In this document: positions 33,078 to 46,529 of the stretch, piece after piece
How positions within the stretch are numbered: position 1 is the stretch's first letter
How the letters are laid out: every line of letters starts with the position of its first letter
DNA from: Porodaedalea pini
Taxonomy: Eukaryota > Basidiomycota > Agaricomycetes > Hymenochaetales > Hymenochaetaceae
Length of the DNA: 64,000 nucleotides
NCBI GenBank assembly: GCA_002794775.1
Contig: NBAY01000018.1
Span: forward strand, 124,001-188,000
Direction: 5' to 3'
Position numbers and translations under genes: made by a program
The notes under the pieces: generated by a model
Seen by the model: the letters and a program-made list of their open reading frames with translations, nothing else
Databases searched by the model: none
Told to the model about the DNA's origin: nothing

Positions 33078-35580
33078 ATGACCCACGACGGCGCCGGAGA
33101 CGGCCACGACGACGTGGACATCGAGGATGCAAAGCCGAAATGGAAGACGGACGAAGAAAAGTCCGCCAATCGTGAGGGAGCGGACCGAACGGCAACTGCC
33201 GACGATGAACAATGCCTTGGGACAGACATCGAGCACAGAGCGCACGATGACGAACGCTCGGCGCCTGACGATCGCGAACAGAACGTCCGACAAGATAATG
33301 GCCGCTTACCTTGCTTGCGTGCTCGCAGGCTCCTAACACCCCTTCCACCCCCTTCCTCTCGCGAACCCGACGTGCAGTTGCCTGTAACCATGCACGACCT
33401 CGCTCACACCTACGCTCCTCTGCTATGCTGTCCGGCGTGCTCGCCGCCCACCCGCTTGGTCGCGCCCACTACGCTTCACTGCGGTCACACGGTCTGTGCG
33501 AAACATGTCCGGACAGAAGTCTCGTCTCTCTCTTCTTCCTCCGCCTCTGCTTCACATTCCACACTCACTGTCTCTTCGCCGGCTCCGGAAGTCCCTGCGC
33601 GTCAACACTCCAGCAGAAGTCGTGCCGTGGCCATTGTGAACACACCTCCAGTGCCTATAGTTCCTACGTGTCCGCTTCCCACCTGTCAGCCGCGGGCACG
33701 CCAGCAAGTGGTCACTCCAAATATTCCTCCGGAGTCTGGTGTCGCGTATTACCCTCCCATTGCTCAGCCGACTGCACCCGGGATTGTGGAACTTGTTCGT
33801 GTAACAGTTCCGGAACCTCGGCTCGACGTATCTGTTGGTCGCGTGCTGCATTTGCTCGAGAAAGCGGAAAACTGGGTAGAAAACAGAAAGATCGAGCAGA
33901 GGGACGCGGATGAGAGCGACGGAACAGACGATGAGATTCAGGAGGAAGAGGAAGGCGGAGAAGATGATGTCGCCGAGCCTGGCCCTCAAGCACCAACGTC
34001 GATCTCTAGACATAGCCGTCGACGAAGAAGGCCTGCTTCGAGCGCTCGTAAACGTTCGCGGAAAGACGAACATTCAGACGGGAGCCACCATCGGCACACA
34101 ACTCGCGAAGAATTCGAAGAGCGGTTCAATAAAGAATTGACAGAGAGCCTCACTTGCGAAATTTGCTTCGTGCTGCTCTTTCAGCCCGTTACTACACCCT
34201 GTCAGCATGTGTGTTCTCCCTTTTCACTGACTCTACGGTGCCACCTTGATGATGTTGATTATTTCGAACTGTTCAGACGTTCTGTGCAAAATGCTTGCAA
34301 CGCTCACTTGACCACGGGTCCAAATGTCCTTTATGCCGACAGGATATGCCACCATTCTCTTATTTTCAGGACCATCCTTTCAACAAAGCCATTCTTGCAA
34401 TCTGTAAGCTTTCAAAATGCAGCACACATCTTCAATTTACTCATTTCACATTTTATTCATTTTACAGTAATGAAGGCTTTCCCAGAAGGCTATGCAGAGC
34501 GAGGTCGAGCGCTTGAACAGGAAGAACGCGACGGTCGCCTTAATACTCCAATATTTGTTTGTCAGCTAGGTTTTCCCGGCATCCCAACATTGTTACATTT
34601 CTATGAGCCGCGGTAAGCCCATTTTCTGGATATGCATCCCTTGCTCTCGTCCAAGTCCTTTGGAATTGTGTCTTTTGCTTTTTCAATCCATTCGTGCTGT
34701 CTCCTTACTCCTTTATCACCGTTCCCTTTCTTCTATTAGATATCGGTTGATGCTACGGCGCTGTCTAGAATCACCTGCGCCTTGCTTCGGTATGATCATG
34801 CCTCAACGGACAGTTGGTGCTGGCAGCAGCGACTATGGAACGATGCTGGAGATAAGGAGTGTCCAAATGCTTCCGGATGGACGGAGTATGGTGGAGACCG
34901 TTGGGACCCATCGGTTTCGAATCATGGAGTCTGGCACTCTAGACGGATACATGGTCGGTCGAATAGAGAGGTGAATTTTTATTTTTCTTCTGTCGTTAAG
35001 AAGAGTCAATTGAAAACACCATAGGGTTGATGATATCCCAAAAGAGCTTGAGGACGACGCAGAACGGAGTATAGCATCATTGCTTGCCAACCAGACCAAC
35101 GTCTCAGACCAAATTTCATCGAGCACGTCTCATTCGCAAATGCCACCGCCTACAACGGATGAACTTATCGCGATTTGTCACGCGTTCGTTGAGCAGCTGC
35201 GAAACGGAACGGCACCGTGGGTAGTTCAACGACTGAACAACACGTACGGACCAATGCCGAATGACGTGAGCAGTTTCAGCTTCTGGATGGCTCAGGTGAG
35301 TACACAACGAAAGCGTGCCTTCGTTATTGACGTTGATCGGGCGGTCGGCGTAACCGCGGATTGGTAGGTACTGCCGATAGAGGAGCATGAGAAGGCAAAA
35401 CTATTAGTGATCAGGTCAGCGCGGGCACGGCTGCGACTTGTCGTACACTGGATCGAGCAACTGAACAGCAATTGGTGAGCAAGGAATGTCTCGCCCGGGA
35501 GACGTAGATAAATTTGTTAACGGTTTGCTAAGCATGCGTTTCTCGTTAGGTGGTTTTCGAGAGGCTGTACTATTTCATGA
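33078..35580 (+). CDS. LON-domain RING finger protein (LONRF type E3 candidate)
   Basis: The first in-frame ATG (33078) gives an acidic low-complexity region. A zinc-binding, RING-like segment follows: LLCCPACSPPTRLVAPTTLH with CGHTVCAKHV and later CPLPTC. After a basic linker comes a canonical C3HC4 RING: LTCEICFVLLFQPVTTPCQH, TFCAKCLQRSLDHGSKCPLC (Cys/His spacing intact across an intron). Then the LON substrate-binding domain: PIFVCQLGFPGIPTLLHFYE, YRLMLRRCLES, FGMIMPQRT, VQMLPDGRSMVETVGTHRFR, YMVGRIERVDDIP. The C-terminal helical part (LLVIRSARARLRLVVHWIEQ) ends at TGA 35578-35580. The architecture matches LONRF proteins, presumed ubiquitin ligases for misfolded proteins. The first RING-like unit appears degenerate. 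Confidence 0.9.
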
Positions 35581-35936
35581 CTATTTGTTTGGCTGGATTC
35601 TGTTCTCTATCCTTCTACTGCTTTTATCATCTGTATTATGACCTTGCATATCAGCATAGTATCCGTTATCATTAGAGTCTCCAAGCGCCGTGACTTTTTT
35701 TTACTTGCACTGTGAGACACAGCTCTGGAGAATGGATATATCCGGTAGCCGGTCGGACATACGCATGCGATGTTGTCACCACTCTTCCGAGTCGATCACT
35801 CAGCAGTCCGCTCTAGAGAGTCCGTTCAACTTCTCACAGCCCCCGTCTCATCGCCTCCTCTTTTTACCTCTCTCCACGACGACAGCATTATAAGGCTCTC
35901 ATACTAGTCATAGAAACTCGCAGCGACCTTTGAATT
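35581..35936. other. Intergenic, G6PD promoter region
   Basis: This 356-base spacer lies between tandem plus-strand genes. A TATAAG sequence near 35889 lies about 45 bases before the G6PD ATG and may serve as a TATA element. Confidence 0.4.
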
Positions 35937-37959
35937 ATGACTGGAACCATCCCTTCCTTGGAATCCTCGCACCAAGAGCTCAAAGATGATACAATCATCA
36001 TTGGTAGGTTATCGTCTAGCTCAGCAAACGCAACGCTTGTCTTTTTGTTACTGACGATAGTCGTTCGCGATCCTCTACAGTGCTTGGCGCATCAGGAGAC
36101 CTTGCAAAGAAGAAGGTAGGTACATCATGATTTTGCTCTGCGGCGTGCGCGGTGATACGCATGGATATATGCAAATGAAAGAGCGCTGACCGAGCTTGTT
36201 GCTGCGCAATGGCTTTATTTCATCGTCACAGACGTTCCCCGCGCTGTTCGGGCTTTACAGTATGGGGTATCTCCCCAAGGATGTGCATATAGTCGGCTAC
36301 GCACGCACGAAGATGGACGAACCCGAATTCCACAAGCGCGCGACGTCGTATATCAAGAACCCGAATGACGACAAGGAGATTCAAACGAAGATTGAGGAGT
36401 TCAAGAAGTTCTCTACATACATCTCTGGCTCGTACGAGGATGCATCGGCATTTCAGGCGCTCACGAAGCACATTGAAGAGATCGAGAGCAAGTATCAGTC
36501 GAAGGAACGCAACCGCGTATTCTACCTCGCACTTCCGCCGAGCGTGTTCATCCCCGTGGCGAAGAACCTTCGAGAGAACTGCTATGCTCCCGGTGTGAAC
36601 AGGATCATCGTTGAGAAGCCGTTTGGGAAGGACACCCAGAGCTCCCGCGAGCTGCTCGGCTCGCTCAAACAGCACTGGTCGGAGGACGAAACATTCCGCA
36701 TTGACCACTATCTTGGAAAGGAGATGGTTAAGAACATGCTCGTGCTCCGTTTTGCAAATATCGCTTTCTCGTCAGGATGGGATAAGAACTCTATCAGCAA
36801 CGTTCAGATCACGTTCAAGGAGCCATTCGGCACTGAGGGTCGAGGAGGCTACTTTGACGAGTTCGGTATTATCCGTGATATCCTGCAGAACCGTGCGTGC
36901 ATTTTCCCCTCAAACAACTACGATTACGCACTCATCCCATGCCAAACAGATCTGCTGCAAGTGCTGAGCATCCTCACCATGGAGCGTCCTGTGTCATTCT
37001 CAGCCGAGGACATCCGCGATGAGAAGGTTTGTAAATCTTATCTTATCAGTGCAGAGACGTCATCTCATCTTTGAGCGCGGCATAGGTGAAAGTACTTCGC
37101 GCCATCCCGCCCATCGCCCATGAGGATACGCTTCTGGGACAATACGTCGCTGCCAACGGAAAGCCCGGGTACCTTGACGATGACACTGTACCGCACAACT
37201 CTGTTTGCCCGACCTTTGCTGCTACGACACTCTGGATTAACAACCCACGGTGGGAGGGTGTGCCTTTCATTCTCAAAGCTGGCAAAGGTATGTTTTATGA
37301 TGATCAAGCTAATGTACGTACTGATTCTGAGTTCAAAGCTCTCAACGAGGCAAAGGTGGAGATCCGAGTCCAGTATAAAGACGTCACACAGGGTATCTTC
37401 AAAGATATCTCGCGCAACGAGCTCGTCATCCGCATTCAGCCCACTGAGTCACTCTACCTCAAGCTTAACACAAAGACTCCGGGATTGAACACGCGCACTG
37501 TGCCCATAGAGATGGATCTGACGTACAAGCGCCGATTCACTGACTCGCATATTCCGGAGGCGTACGAGAGCCTTATTCTCGATGCGCTGAAGGGTGATCA
37601 CTCGAACTTCGTGCGTGACGACGAACTTGATGTGGCATGGAAAGTGAGTGTATCACCATATCAGCTATGATTATCCTTGTGCTAATCGAAGGATTAGATC
37701 TTCACTCCCATCCTCCATTGGATAGAAGGCAAGACGGGTCCGGCCCCGAAACCACTTCAATATCCGTATGGCTCTCGGGGACCGAAAGAGGTTAACGCCT
37801 TCATCCGCAAATATGGCTACAGGCGTGCGGACCAGCAATAGTAAGTCTCGGCCCTTGTAATCGCTCTGTTTGTATTTAACCACCTCTGACAACTTGTCAT
37901 GGCTCTCTTTTACTATCATCTGCAGCACCTGGCCAGTTACGAACGTCTCGCAACTCTAA
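35937..37959 (+). CDS. ZWF1: Glucose-6-phosphate 1-dehydrogenase
   Basis: This enzyme oxidises glucose 6-phosphate to 6-phosphogluconolactone with NADP+, the first step of the oxidative pentose phosphate pathway in the cytosol. Exon 1 ends TIII and splices to the NADP-binding VLGASGDLAKKKTFPALFGL. Next come IVGYARTKM, RVFYLALPPSVF, the EKPFGKD motif, and the catalytic RIDHYLGKEMV with the active-site His/Lys. LQN joins HLLQVLSILTMERPVSFSA across an intron. WINNPRWEGVPFILKAGKAL, RNELVIRIQPTESLYLKLNT and YESLILDALKGDHSNFVRDD follow, and the end is PVTNVSQL. The length (~510 residues) is normal for the family. All diagnostic residues are present. Confidence 0.96.
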
Positions 37960-38584
37960 AAACGCCCGTTCTATGTCGTCTGCTATGCGATGTGTAAGAT
38001 GTCGCGATGTCTTGAGAAGTCTGTGGGCTATGTAAACAAATCTTTTTGTGCTAAGTACTCATACGGAAAGAAAGAGAAGAAATACTCCATGAACAGTATA
38101 CGTTTTCATAGACTTAAATCCAATTTTTTATGCTGAAGTTTCTGCGCATAGTGGCTAGCTCGCTTCAGTTGTACCTCTAAGCAGTCCATCAGGACAGGAA
38201 TGGAGCAAGCGGGAAACAGTAGAGAAACAGACTGCTGAACAGAATGGACACTCAAGGGGGAGGGTTACGTAAAAAGGAGTGTCAGAACTCCAAACCGGCA
38301 CGTCCAACGGTCCATATGCAAAGTTAGCGAATTTACAAATCCGCTGCATTAATAATCTGTAGAGACCGTTAAGCCTGGATAAATTGCCAAAAAAGGCTGG
38401 GCCGCCTTCATTAATATTCTGATTACAGAACACCGGAAGTAAGGTCGAAATTTCTTACAAATATTGCATCCGCTGCTCACTAATTTTTGAAAATGGTTTG
38501 TAAGTAGAACTGGATGTTTGATATATAACTCAACGGTATTATATCTGAAATCCTTATACCGACTGGCTGCTAATTGTCTTTCCT
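37960..38584. other. Intergenic region
   Basis: About 625 AT-rich bases between tandem plus-strand genes. A minus-strand frame (38155-38433) has several cysteines but no start context or family resemblance. No RNA gene or repeat was recognised. Confidence 0.45.
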
Positions 38585-40325
38585 ATGCCGCACAGCAATA
38601 AAAATAAGCCAGACTCGAATCCTCGCTCAGACATAGAAGTAACTCACAGCGATGTCCAATTTGAGAATACAATCGTCGATACAGTCCCAGACGGTGGTCT
38701 ACAAGCGTGGCTAGTTCTTTTTGGCTGCTGTCTTGCCTTTTTTGCGTCCTTCGGGATCGTAAATTCTTATGTGCGTCCTGCCTCTTCTCCTTATGTTCCC
38801 GTTCCAACTAAATACCCAGGCTGACCGCTGTCGATTCTTCAGGGAACATTTCAAGATTATTATACATCCCACACGCTGTCCGACTCGAGTTCTTCGACTA
38901 TATCGATTATAGGTGCATTTGAGCTGTTCCTGTTATATGGCATGGGCCCAATAGTCGGACGAGTCTTTGATGCATTCGGAGCTACGGTATGTGCTCTATG
39001 GCGCGTAGAAAGGATGCTTGCTAAGACGCTCTTTTTGTAGATCTTGTTCCGAAGTGGGACCGTCATTTTGGTCCTTTCTATCATGATCATCCCGTTCTGC
39101 AAGGAACTTTACCAATTCTTTCTCGTACAAGGCCTTATGTTTGGCATCGGGAATTCATTACTGTAGGCTCGTTCCCTTCACGAATGACGGGATTTCCTGA
39201 GTTATTTCTGCGTTCCGTAGTTTTACTCCATGTCTCGCGGTCCTTGGGCAGTGGTTTAAAAGACGGCGTAGTCTTGTGATGGGGATTGCCGGAGCCTCAT
39301 CTTCAGTCGGTGGGGTAGTGTATCCGACAACAATTCAGCAACTCATTCCACGAGTCGGCTTCGCATGGGCAGTAAGGATTGCCGGATTCGTCTCGTTGGC
39401 ATGCCTCTATGTTTCTTGTCTTACAGTGAAGACGAGGCTTCCTCTTAAGAAGAAGCTGACTCTCAGAGGCATCGTTGACTTCAACGGCTTTCGAGATACC
39501 CAATATACCCTGGCGGCCGTAGGATCATTCTTGTATGGAATTCCTCTAGACTCTATGCGCAGAACAGAACTAACGCACTCCTTAAGGTACTTTTATGCCT
39601 ATTTTATACCCTTTTTCTACATACAACTGTATGGTAGTCGACACGGCATTGATTCCAACCTCTCAAACTACCTTTTGGTGATTATGAACGCCCTTGGAAT
39701 TGTCTCCCGGGTCATACCCGGATTTTTAGCAGACAGATTCGGAGTGTAAGCGGATTGAAACAAATTATAATTAAGTTATGCTGATGCTTTTCTTCGACCT
39801 TATAGTTTAGAGGTTTTGGTGCCATGCATGCTCCTGTCGGCCATCTCTGTGTTCGTATTATGGCTTCCGTTTCCAAGTAGCGGGCCCATCATAGCTTTCA
39901 GTGCTCTGTACGGTCTTCTTTCAGGTGAGTACCAAATACCAGTACGAAGACACAAACTCAATCCCCCTGAAGGGGCCCTTCTGCCTCTACTCCCCGCATA
40001 CATAGCAACAAGATCACCCGTCGAAAAGCTCGGAGCGAGAATGGGTAAGCGTCAGAGTCTTGTATACCAATTCGGGCTCCTTTACTCATCTTCCTTATTA
40101 AAAGGGTCACTATACATTTTTGTTGGCATTTCTTGCCTCGTCGGGACGCCCACGGCAGGTGCCTTCCTACCTGCCTTTACGCAGAAGGACTTCAATCGCC
40201 TCATTGTTTTCACGGGCGTTCTGCTGCTTGCGGGTAGCTTGGTATTCTCCGTCTGTTATCTACTATCTCGTCGCGAAAGAAAATTAGCGAAGGAGGACAG
40301 TGAAATAAGACTGGAGATATCTTGA
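38585..40325 (+). CDS. MFS monocarboxylate-type transporter (MCT/Mch family)
   Basis: A polar N-terminus leads to the MCT signature PDGGLQAWLVLFGCCLAFF, then SFGIVNSYGTFQDYY. Twelve membrane segments can be traced over about seven exons: ISIIGAFELFLLYGMGPIVG, FDAFGATILF, VILVLSIMIIPFCKELYQFF, PCLAVLGQWFKRRRSLVMGI (loop 4-5 motif), GIAGASSSVGGVVYPTTI, AVRIAGFVSLACLYVSCL, a charged central loop, FYAYFIPFFYIQLYGS, NYLLVIMNALGIVSRVIPGF, LVPCMLLSAISVFVLWLPF, IIAFSALYGLLSGALLPLLP, YIFVGISCLVGTPTAGAFLP and FTGVLLLAGSLVFSVCYLLS. Fungal Mch-type proteins often do not carry lactate, so the substrate is unknown. Confidence 0.88.
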
Positions 40326-41076
40326 CATCCACGGTGGCAAATACGGTGCTATATTAGCAATTATGATCCTTGAATATCTAGTAGCCTGTAGTGTGTTTCT
40401 TATTCCGTGCTCCGAGTCAGGACGATGTTCATATATGTACTTTTCATTGGGCGACAACCTGTCATGCTTAGAAATGCCAGTGTTGTCCAAACAGTACAAG
40501 ATCGTGAACGCCTCTACAAATCACGGCCTCGCTAGAGAATTAATGTGCTCCGCTAATTGTTGGTGCTTTTGCGTGTCCGACTGTGACGATGGCAGAATGA
40601 AGCCGCGTAGATGTTAGTCACTCTACTCTATGTCTGATAGCAAACAATTTGATGCTTCGCGCATCTAGGAACCTATCATAGTATCAAGCCCTTTTTGAGT
40701 GCATCGTACGCTCTTTTTCGCGCTGAAGACCAGTTCAAGCTTTACGCCCATGGTCATATCGGCTCCGAACAAGAGATTCGGAACGTGATTTTTTGGTCTA
40801 TTGCGATACACTCACGTGGCCGGGATCGCCGTTCTTCTATTGTGTCTGCCATGTGGGTCGACTGCACAGTCCAATGATAGTCTGCTACATCCATCGCTGC
40901 AACACTTCGGCGAAGGCTTCGAGCGTAATTACGAAACTCGTGACATGGCGGACAATGATGCGCAATAACGGGTTCAGTTTTGCCAGCAGCTACCTCAATG
41001 TGGTTGTAACTATCTCTGGACCTGTCTATAAGAGTTCGCTAGGCAACCTCTATTTTTCATCGTTCGATTGGGGTCG
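40326..41076. other. Intergenic, glucoamylase promoter region
   Basis: This 751-base spacer lies upstream of the secreted glucoamylase. A TATAAG near 41027 precedes the ATG by about 50 bases. No Cre1-type site cluster (SYGGRG) stood out by eye. Confidence 0.4.
41027..41032 (+). promoter_or_regulatory. Possible TATA element of the glucoamylase gene
   Basis: TATAAG lies about 50 bases upstream of the ATG at 41077, in AT-richer sequence. The call rests on sequence match and position only. Confidence 0.3.
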
Positions 41077-43391
<2,315 letters not shown>

Positions 43392-43629
43392 AAATTTGCA
43401 GGACACGGAGTAGTATAACGAACAAGAGTATTGTCCTTCGCCTTGATGTTTTCTGCAACCAGACATTTTGTAAATAGGATTCACGCTGTTCGCGTCTCAA
43501 ACACGTATGTATCATTCGAATGGTATATCGCATGGCATCTACGGACTATAGCAAACGCCAAATACTGCTATATATCAAAAAAAAGTAAGTAGATCGTAAC
43601 TAATCGTCCCAAAGAAGTGTCCGTAAATT

Positions 43630-44983
43630 TTAGCGTCGCTTTTTTAGTTGAGAATGGCGGGGTATCGGGTTCTCGGTGATATCCTCAGAATGAGAGCTTT
43701 CATCACTATTGCACAAATGGACATTAAAAGGCGATTCCGCTTGACGAGATAATGCTTCGACGTACCCTTCGTCATCACTTCGAGTGTCTTCCGCACCCTG
43801 TCCGCTGATGACACGCCACGCGACATTGCATATCATTCCGAACCAGATTATCTGAATGAACTGAGAAGCATTCCGTCAGAATAGGATAAGCTATTTAACG
43901 AAAGTGAAAAAACTGACCTGTAGGGAGATCAGCATCGCGAGGAATCCCATCCAGATCTCATATGTCCAATAGTGGTTGTTTTCGGGCGACCAGATGAAAG
44001 GAATGAGAGTGGATGCATCGGAATAAAGGGACTTGATGGCGAGGATGAACAGGACATGGCGTGTGACAAACCACGAAATAAGGAACCAAGTGAAGGTCAC
44101 GTCGCAAACCACCACGGGGAGAGAGAGATAGCGGAACATTTTAGCCAGCTGTTGGAACGAGTTAGAGCATGGGCGTATAAAGTAGTCACTCAGGGCGTAC
44201 CGGAAGGAAAATATCACAATAGTCCATCAGAACCATGATTAGACTTCCCACTCGAGTGAAGTTGTAGAAATAAGATAAAAACATGAGTGCGATGGTTATG
44301 ACATGATGGGCCATCATCTGCCAGTGGTCCTTGCGACGAGCTTCGGCATTTAGGATGAGCACTTGATGCATGTAAAACGCTGTCTGGGTCAAGTAGTAGA
44401 ACTTCACGGGTCCGGCCAGAGGGATATGCGGATAATTTAACCAAACTTTGGAGGGATTGAAAGGCGCCGTCGGAAGGTTACAGTGGATGTACTATACAGA
44501 AGTCAGATCTAACTGATTATATGAAATACGAACTCTACTTACCAGCCCGAAACTCCATTGAACCGTGTAATAGATCATGGACCAGCCCTGCTCTGCAAAG
44601 CGAAGCACACTCCTCTTAATAATCCTCTCCTCCTGTCGCCTTTTGCGCCGCACGTCACTTTTCTCAGGTATATTTCCGTGTGCATTTCCATTCGGTGCAC
44701 CTTCGAGAGAGCCATTGACGGCATCCTTCAAGGGCTCATATGTTTGCTTTCGCGTCAGGAACCAATGTGCAAACGGCTCCATAACGAACACCCTGAAGAC
44801 ATCGCGAAGAAGGGCCATGACGGCGATGCACGTAACGATGAAACATCCATCAAGGAGTCCCGTCGTATAGTAATGCGAGTTGGCGAAGGAGTCCGGCTCT
44901 TCAGGACGCGCTGCGGGGTAGGACAGAGTGAAAAAGGGAACCAAGTATGTTGGTAGCCATTCCGGAGCGTGTTCCGCGTTCAT
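43630..44983 (-). CDS. LAG1: Sphingosine N-acyltransferase (ceramide synthase, LAG1/TLC type)
   Basis: This ER enzyme joins acyl-CoA to a sphingoid base to make ceramide. The ATG at 44983 gives MNAEHAPEWLPTYLVPFFTL. Membrane segments and family blocks follow: LDGCFIVTCIAVMALLRDVF, KRSVLRFAEQGWSMIYYTVQ, KVWLNYPHIPLAGPVKFYYL, QTAFYMHQVLILNAEARRKD, and the Lag1 motif HWQMMAHHVITIALMFLSYF with VGSLIMVLMDYCDIFLPLAK (the paired His and Asp residues are present). TWFLISWFVTRHVLFILAIK, WTYEIWMGFLAMLISLQIIW and an acidic, basic-ended C-terminus ending SQLKKRR complete it. The end resembles a basic ER signal, by inference. It is divergent from the U1A/U2B'' gene. Confidence 0.93.
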
Positions 44984-45373
44984 TTCGAGTTGCAAGACGA
45001 GACACTGCTAGGTGTAGCGAGACCTCTCCGAGATGAGCTGGCGAAAAGACGACGAGCGTTAGGTGCAGTGAAAAAGAAGCAAGATTGTCAGACCATACGC
45101 GACCAAATCAACGAGCACGCGTGAGCCCAGCGACAACGTATTGTAGCTCGCTTTACGCGTTGCTGGCTTCAACCTGCAATATTAACGTGTTGTTCAATCC
45201 AAAGCGACGAGTCTACGCACGTTCGAAGACGAGTCCCGAACGAGGTCCGATTTTTGCGTTAGAGCGAAACGCGTCGCGCGGCTTATTATTCGTGGGAAGA
45301 TCTCGTGCTTCGCGCTCATCTTCAGTCTCGCGACGACCGGTTTGACAGTCTCGAAAACGCTGCAAGTGCCGTC
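44984..45373. promoter_or_regulatory. Bidirectional promoter region, LAG1 / snRNP gene
   Basis: This 390-base region separates two divergent ATGs. It is rich in CG-containing hexamers and has no clear TATA. It must drive both genes. Confidence 0.5.
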
Positions 45374-46400
45374 ATGTCTGGCTCAATAGCTCCAAACCCG
45401 ACACTATACATCAACAATCTGAATGACAAGATCAACAAGGAAGAGCTTCGCTCGCAGCTTTTTGCGCTGTTCATGACCTATGGGAGAGTCATCGACGTCG
45501 TAGCCCAGAAGGGCAGTAAAATGAAAGGGCAAGCATTTCTCGTCTTTGCTGATCTCGCCGAAGCTACTTCTGCTATGCGAGCTTGCGAAGGGATGATCTT
45601 CTATGACAAGCCTTTAGTGAGTGTTTCTCAGTAGCTTCGTAGTTCTTGTCACCGACTTTGACTACGGCACCGAAAGCATATTCACTACGCCAAAACCAAA
45701 TCATACGCCGTGCTCCGAAGAGAAGATCCAGACTTTGTCCCTCCTAATCCTGTCAGTGCACAATCAAAAATTCAAAATGGCGCATCTGTATCGAATGGCA
45801 CCTCAAGCCTCGAGAAACGGAGTAGAGAGGATGACGAGGATATGGCAGATGGCACGCGCCAGCCCAAACGCGAAAAGCCGAGTGGGGAAGAGGATGGAGA
45901 AGAAATGGAACTCGAAGACGAAGATGATTCAGGGGCTCAGAAATCCGCTCAATGTGCGTTCATCTCCAACGCGCTAGTTCATTGCATACAGGCTAATGAC
46001 AAATCTATGCATCTAAACCAGCCGTGCCATCCGTACGAGAGCAACCTTCGGCACGATTGTTATGTAGGGGTTTTGATTCCTTTGCTGATTATAATCTGAT
46101 CTCCACATAGGCTCGAACTTACCCATGGAAGTCACAGACGATGTACTGGGAGTACTATTTCAACAGTACGTGTAATCTGCTGGCTCCACCTTCTATATCA
46201 GACGCACTAATCGCATGAACAGGTATCAGGGCTTTATCTCCACCCATGTTGCACAGGCACCAACACCGAACGCTGCAGGCCAGAAGGTCAAGATGGCTCA
46301 GGTCATCTACGACTCTCCGGAGCTTGCATCCGTCGCGAAGGATGCGTTGGACGGCTTCACTCTCAAAAAGGGGTGGAACATGACTGTCGCATACATCTGA
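45374..46400 (+). CDS. U1A / U2B'' type snRNP protein with two RRMs
   Basis: The protein binds a stem-loop of U1 or U2 snRNA in the spliceosome. RRM1 reads NPTLYINNLNDKINKEELRS, LFALFMTYGRVIDVVAQKGS and MKGQAFLVFADLAEATSAMR, where YINNL is RNP2 and KGQAFLVF is RNP1. It splices into HIHYAKTKSYAVLRREDPDF. A charged acidic linker (EDGEEMELEDEDDSG) follows. RRM2 is SNLPMEVTDDVLGVLFQQY, GFISTHVAQAPTPN, MAQVIYDSPELASVAKDALD and WNMTVAYI. Fungi usually have one or two such genes, and sequence alone does not say which snRNA is bound. The start is the ATG at 45374; the upstream frame has no ATG. Confidence 0.9.
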
Positions 46401-46529
46401 TATCTGCGACATGTCGATACCTTTTCACCTCGTTCTGATTACTCACCTTTGTACTTTTTGCATTATTAGTCTCTGTTCTTCCATGATCTCTTGCAAATTA
46501 ACGAGACACGTTGTATGCACGCCACTTAC

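Noticed and set aside
38155..38433. Cys-containing minus-strand frame after G6PD
   Set aside because: AT-rich, no conserved motif and no adjoining exon; probably chance.
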